Assembly (NCBI GenBank): GCA_033763635.1
Contig: JANRKG010000403.1
Coordinates: 1 to 16,651 of the forward strand
Length of the DNA stretch: 16,651 bases
Direction: 5' to 3'
Source of the DNA: JANRKG01 sp033763635
GTDB taxonomy: Bacteria; Cyanobacteriota; Cyanobacteriia; GCF-001939115
The first letter of the stretch is position 1; each line of letters starts with the position of its first letter. Below the pieces are notes generated by a model. The model did no database searches, had not been told where the DNA came from, and saw nothing but the letters and a program-made list of their open reading frames with translations. Shown here in pieces: positions 13,726 through 16,651 of this stretch. Position numbers and translations under genes: made by a program.

Positions 13726-13763
13726 TGAGTATTGCGTTTTGTATCCTGCTGAATTCTGCACCT

Positions 13764-15572
13764 ATGCGAACTCATTACTGTGGTCACGTCCGATCTGAAC
13801 ATATTGGCAAGACAGTCACCCTATTTGGGTGGGTCGATCGTCGTCGGGATCACGGGGGGGTGATTTTTCTCGATCTACGCGATCGAAGCGGTGTTGTCCA
13901 GATTGTGAGTGATCCAGAGCGGACCCCTGAGTCCTACCAACAGGCGGGGGATCTGCGTAATGAATATGTGGTCAAAATTACGGGCCGTGTTACCCGTCGC
14001 CCGGATGACTCCCTGAACCCCCGTCTGGCAACCGGAGAAATTGAAATTTATGCCGATGAGATTGAGCTACTGAATGCAGTTCGAAAGCAACTGCCCTTCC
14101 AGGTGTCTGCGGCAGAGGCGGACCCTGTGCGGGAAGAGTTACGGCTGAAATATCGCTACCTGGACCTGCGCCGGGAGCGGATGAGCCGCAACCTGCAATT
14201 GCGTCATCAGGTCGTGAAAGCCATTCGGCGTTACCTGGAAGATGCTCAGGGATTTATGGAAGTCGAGACCCCGATTCTGACGCGATCGACCCCAGAAGGG
14301 GCGCGGGATTACCTCGTCCCCAGTCGCGCCAACCCCGGTGAGTGGTTCGCCCTGCCCCAATCTCCCCAACTGTTCAAGCAATTGCTGATGGTATCGGGCT
14401 TCGATCGCTACTACCAGATTGCCCGGTGCTTCCGAGATGAAGACCTGCGAGCCGATCGCCAACCTGAATTCACCCAACTGGACATGGAGATGAGCTTCAT
14501 GAGTCAGGAGGAGATTCTGCAACTAAACGAAGATCTGGTGTGCCACATCTTCCAAACCGTACAGGGAATCGAGCTACCCCGTCCCTTCCCCCGGTTGACC
14601 TACCAGGAAGCGATGGACCGCTACGGGTGCGACAAGCCCGATACCCGTTATGGTCTGGAACTTGTGGACGTTTCAGACCTGATGAAGGACTCTGGATTTA
14701 AAGTATTTTCCGGGGCCATTGCTTCTGGTGGGATCGTCAAAATCCTGCCCATTCCAGGTGGAAATGACGCGATCTCCAACGTGCGGATCAAGCCAGGAGG
14801 AGACCTATTCAACATTGCCACCGATGCCGGGGCGAAAGGACTGGCCTACATTCGCGTTCGCGAGAATGGGGAGATCGATACGATCGGAGCTATTAAGGAC
14901 AATCTCACCTCCGAGCAAACCCAGGAACTACTGACCCGCACGGGATCGCAACCAGGCCATCTCTTACTGTTTGGTGCAGGTCCAGGGGATATCGTGAACA
15001 AAACGTTGGATCGTCTGCGGCAGTCCGTCGCACGGGAATTAAACCTGATTCCTCCAGATAAAAACAATCTGTTGTGGGTCGTGGATTTCCCGATGTTTGA
15101 GTGGAACCCGGATGAAAAGCGTCTGGAAGCCCTGCATCATCCGTTTACAGCTCCTCACCCAGACGATCGCGCTGACTTGAAAACGGCTCGTGCCCAGGCA
15201 TACGACCTGGTGTACAACGGGTTTGAAATTGGGGGGGGCAGTCTGCGGATTTACCAACCCGACCTCCAAGCCCAGGTGTTTGAGACAATCGGCCTCTCAA
15301 CAGAGGAAGCCTACGACAAGTTCGGGTTCCTTTTGGAGGCATTCGAGTACGGGACTCCGCCTCACGGTGGAATTGCCTATGGTCTCGATCGTCTGGTAAT
15401 GTTGCTGGCTGGAGAGGAGTCGATTCGGGATGCGATCGCCTTCCCCAAGACCCAACAGGCCCGCTGTCTGCTGACCAATGCTCCCTCTGGGGTAGATGGC
15501 AAACAACTCAAGGAACTGTATGTTACGTCTACCTACAAGCCCAAAGCACCAGGGCAAGCCGACGCAAAGTAA
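13764..15572 (+). CDS. aspS: Aspartyl-tRNA synthetase
   Basis: A 602-residue class IIb synthetase that charges tRNA-Asp with aspartate in the cytoplasm. The order is an N-terminal OB-fold anticodon-binding domain (1-about 105, LFGWVDRRRDHGGVIFLDLR), a catalytic core interrupted by the bacterial GAD insertion (about 300-410), and a C-terminal extension. Motif 2 is at 223-243 (FRDEDLRADRQPEFTQLD), and motif 3 at 536-546 (GIAYGLDRLVM) with R543. Length is normal for bacterial AspRS. The ATG at 13764 is chosen over an in-frame upstream TTG (13665) because MRTHYCG is the family's conserved start. The upstream codons also fall in a leader hairpin. His30, rather than the leucine of E. coli, is a feature linked to relaxed tRNA-Asn recognition. 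A terminator-like hairpin follows. Confidence 0.97.
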   Translation: MRTHYCGHVRSEHIGKTVTLFGWVDRRRDHGGVIFLDLRDRSGVVQIVSDPERTPESYQQAGDLRNEYVVKITGRVTRRPDDSLNPRLATGEIEIYADEIELLNAVRKQLPFQVSAAEADPVREELRLKYRYLDLRRERMSRNLQLRHQVVKAIRRYLEDAQGFMEVETPILTRSTPEGARDYLVPSRANPGEWFALPQSPQLFKQLLMVSGFDRYYQIARCFRDEDLRADRQPEFTQLDMEMSFMSQEEILQLNEDLVCHIFQTVQGIELPRPFPRLTYQEAMDRYGCDKPDTRYGLELVDVSDLMKDSGFKVFSGAIASGGIVKILPIPGGNDAISNVRIKPGGDLFNIATDAGAKGLAYIRVRENGEIDTIGAIKDNLTSEQTQELLTRTGSQPGHLLLFGAGPGDIVNKTLDRLRQSVARELNLIPPDKNNLLWVVDFPMFEWNPDEKRLEALHHPFTAPHPDDRADLKTARAQAYDLVYNGFEIGGGSLRIYQPDLQAQVFETIGLSTEEAYDKFGFLLEAFEYGTPPHGGIAYGLDRLVMLLAGEESIRDAIAFPKTQQARCLLTNAPSGVDGKQLKELYVTSTYKPKAPGQADAK

Positions 15573-15600
15573 CCAGTTCAAAATCCAATCGAAACCAGAA

Positions 15601-15628
15601 AGGGTGAGTAGGATTTTCTACTCACCCT
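15601..15628 (+). terminator. Terminator-like hairpin after aspS
   Basis: A perfect 11-bp stem, AGGGTGAGTAG (15601-15611) with CTACTCACCCT (15618-15628), encloses the six-base loop GATTTT, 28 bases after the aspS stop. The sequence after it (GCTTCAATAATTTT) has no compact T run, but the stem is strong. Confidence 0.72.
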
Positions 15629-15660
15629 GCTTCAATAATTTTGGGTTAAAAACCCGTAAG

Positions 15661-15696
15661 GTTCGGCTTCGCTCAACTCCCGTACTGATGGAGTTG
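15661..15696. repeat. Dispersed short repeat, copy 3
   Basis: GGCTTCGCTCAACTC (15665-15679) is the exact reverse complement of 4911-4925 and resembles the reverse complement of 3861-3879. CAACTCC (15674-15680) and GGAGTTG (15690-15696) can form a small hairpin. Confidence 0.6.
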
Positions 15697-15746
15697 ACTA
15701 AATCGAGAAGCATTGCACCCTATTTCCTTCTGCCCTCTGCCTTTTC

Positions 15747-16475
15747 CTAAAACAGATATCCTTCGGGAATTTCCGTCCAATAGGCACTTCCTCCGGTGGC
15801 AACCCCTGTCCCACTCGCATCTCGATATTGGTCTCCATTGATACTCTGGTAGCGCACTCCAACGTCCTGGATTGTGATAGACGTGGTAGCAGTTAATACA
15901 CTACGAAATGAGAGTGTGGGGGAAAACTCTCCTTGTTCATAAGTAAAGCGTTGATTGGTAGAGGCAAAATTTGTAACTCCTCCGTTACTGCCTCCCGAAC
16001 AATTCCCAGCACTAAAGCAGACATCCATCCGGCCCAGGTTGGCCATCTGACCAGAACTATCCTGACCAAAGAGTCCACTGGTTCTGGTATTCCCTACACT
16101 ATTCCGGCTACCAATCCCAATCAAGGTTTTGTCCACATCAAAGCCAAAGGAAGAGACCCGCGATTGAATGTCACTGTCGGACGTATTAAATAACGCAACT
16201 TGAAAATTGGCTTCGACAACGGCAGTGCTCCCTGTTCCAATCTGTTGAAATCCCAGGAAGGTGACGATCGCTTCCGAAGTTAGGCGGGAGTCGATCGGGC
16301 CTCCATTAACACTGCCATTGAAGTTAATCTTGAAGGCTTTGTTGATGTCCTGGGAGGTGAGGGTCAAACTTGACCCATCAATTGTAAAAGCAGACACTGG
16401 ACCAGCGACCCAAATGAGCAGAGTGAAAAGCATTGAACTGAATGAAGCAAGTTTAGAGCTTTGCAGAGATGGCAT
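15747..16475 (-). CDS. Secreted PEP-CTERM-like protein lacking its sorting tail
   Basis: A 242-residue exported protein. Residues 1-29 form a signal peptide: basic start, hydrophobic SSMLFTLLIWVAG, then cleavage after PVSA. The mature part is rich in Ser, Thr, Gly and Asn with beta-type strands, like many cyanobacterial PEP-CTERM proteins. C153 and C159 (VCFSAGNCSGGSNGGV) could form a disulfide. I tentatively recall this layout from the so-called cistern family. Such proteins normally end with a V/I-PEP motif, a membrane helix and a basic tail for exosortase processing. Here the frame ends TEIPEGYLF, just where that signal should start, and runs into low-complexity non-coding DNA. The function of the family is unknown. 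The start at 16475 has only a weak ribosome site. Confidence 0.72.
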   Translation of the reverse strand: MPSLQSSKLASFSSMLFTLLIWVAGPVSAFTIDGSSLTLTSQDINKAFKINFNGSVNGGPIDSRLTSEAIVTFLGFQQIGTGSTAVVEANFQVALFNTSDSDIQSRVSSFGFDVDKTLIGIGSRNSVGNTRTSGLFGQDSSGQMANLGRMDVCFSAGNCSGGSNGGVTNFASTNQRFTYEQGEFSPTLSFRSVLTATTSITIQDVGVRYQSINGDQYRDASGTGVATGGSAYWTEIPEGYLF

Positions 16476-16561
16476 GAGATTTCACCACAGGTGTACTTAG
16501 GGTACCAAATGTAGTGTCGCAATTTTTACACTGACTCAGCAACGGTAAATTCTGTAACTTC

Positions 16562-16607
16562 ACAACATCCCTGCCACTTCTTTGCAGTGATTTCACAGGG
16601 ATGTTGT
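16562..16607. repeat. Perfect 12-bp inverted repeat with inner stem
   Basis: ACAACATCCCTG (16562-16573) pairs exactly with CAGGGATGTTGT (16596-16607). Inside, CACT (16575-16578) can pair with AGTG (16586-16589). It lies about 90 bases upstream of the secreted-protein start on the minus strand and near the window edge. It could be the terminator of a gene beyond the edge, or an operator. Confidence 0.65.
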
Positions 16608-16651
16608 ATTATTCGGCACTTTTACTATCCGGATCTTTTTTATGATTTTTT

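Overview
The window is most probably chromosomal DNA of a cyanobacterium, perhaps a filamentous Leptolyngbya-like one, though the genus cannot be fixed from sequence alone. Support: very frequent CGATCG cores with two full GCGATCGC (HIP1) octamers at 5597 and 15432; a PatA-type response regulator next to a CheW protein; a cyanobacterial-type L32; a cold-shock/hibernation-factor fusion; a DesC desaturase; and a PEP-CTERM-like secreted protein. No phage, insertion sequence with a transposase, CRISPR array, tRNA or rRNA was seen.

Layout. 1-1366 (minus): the 5' end of a CheW-like gene cut by the window edge, preceded by a PatA-type response regulator (phototaxis/chemotaxis signalling). 1367-2305: a long AT-rich spacer with a 13-bp triple tandem repeat, a 35-codon small ORF and a 103-bp element with perfect 15-bp inverted ends. 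2306-3117: a LuxR-type regulator, then rpmF with its own promoter and terminator. 3238-3831: a minimal sulfite-oxidase-type molybdoenzyme. 3832-4245: a dispersed repeat and the decayed 3' end of a histidine kinase. 4246-4872: a ribosome hibernation factor-like domain fused to a cold-shock domain. 5225-8590: an ABC permease, a cytosine-deaminase-type amidohydrolase and, convergent with it, an arginase/agmatinase/guanidinase-family enzyme; together they look like a nitrogen-compound uptake and salvage block. 8745-10985: a one-helix membrane protein of unknown function, a seven-repeat TPR protein and ispF. 11031-12257 (minus): a PLP enzyme of the COG4100 'aluminium resistance' family. 12258-12794: a spacer that is a patchwork of 12- to 16-bp tandem duplications. 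12795-15572: desC and aspS, the latter with a large hairpin in its leader. 15747-16475 (minus): a secreted protein that appears to have lost its PEP-CTERM sorting tail.

Most genes are ordinary housekeeping or conserved cyanobacterial genes and sit as single units. The only tight operon is the patA-like/cheW pair (11-base gap). The items most worth following up are the 103-bp inverted-repeat element, the patchwork tandem-repeat spacer, the HPF-cold-shock fusion, the permease/deaminase/ureohydrolase neighbourhood and the tail-less PEP-CTERM-type protein. I did not find a clear, previously undescribed multi-gene system.
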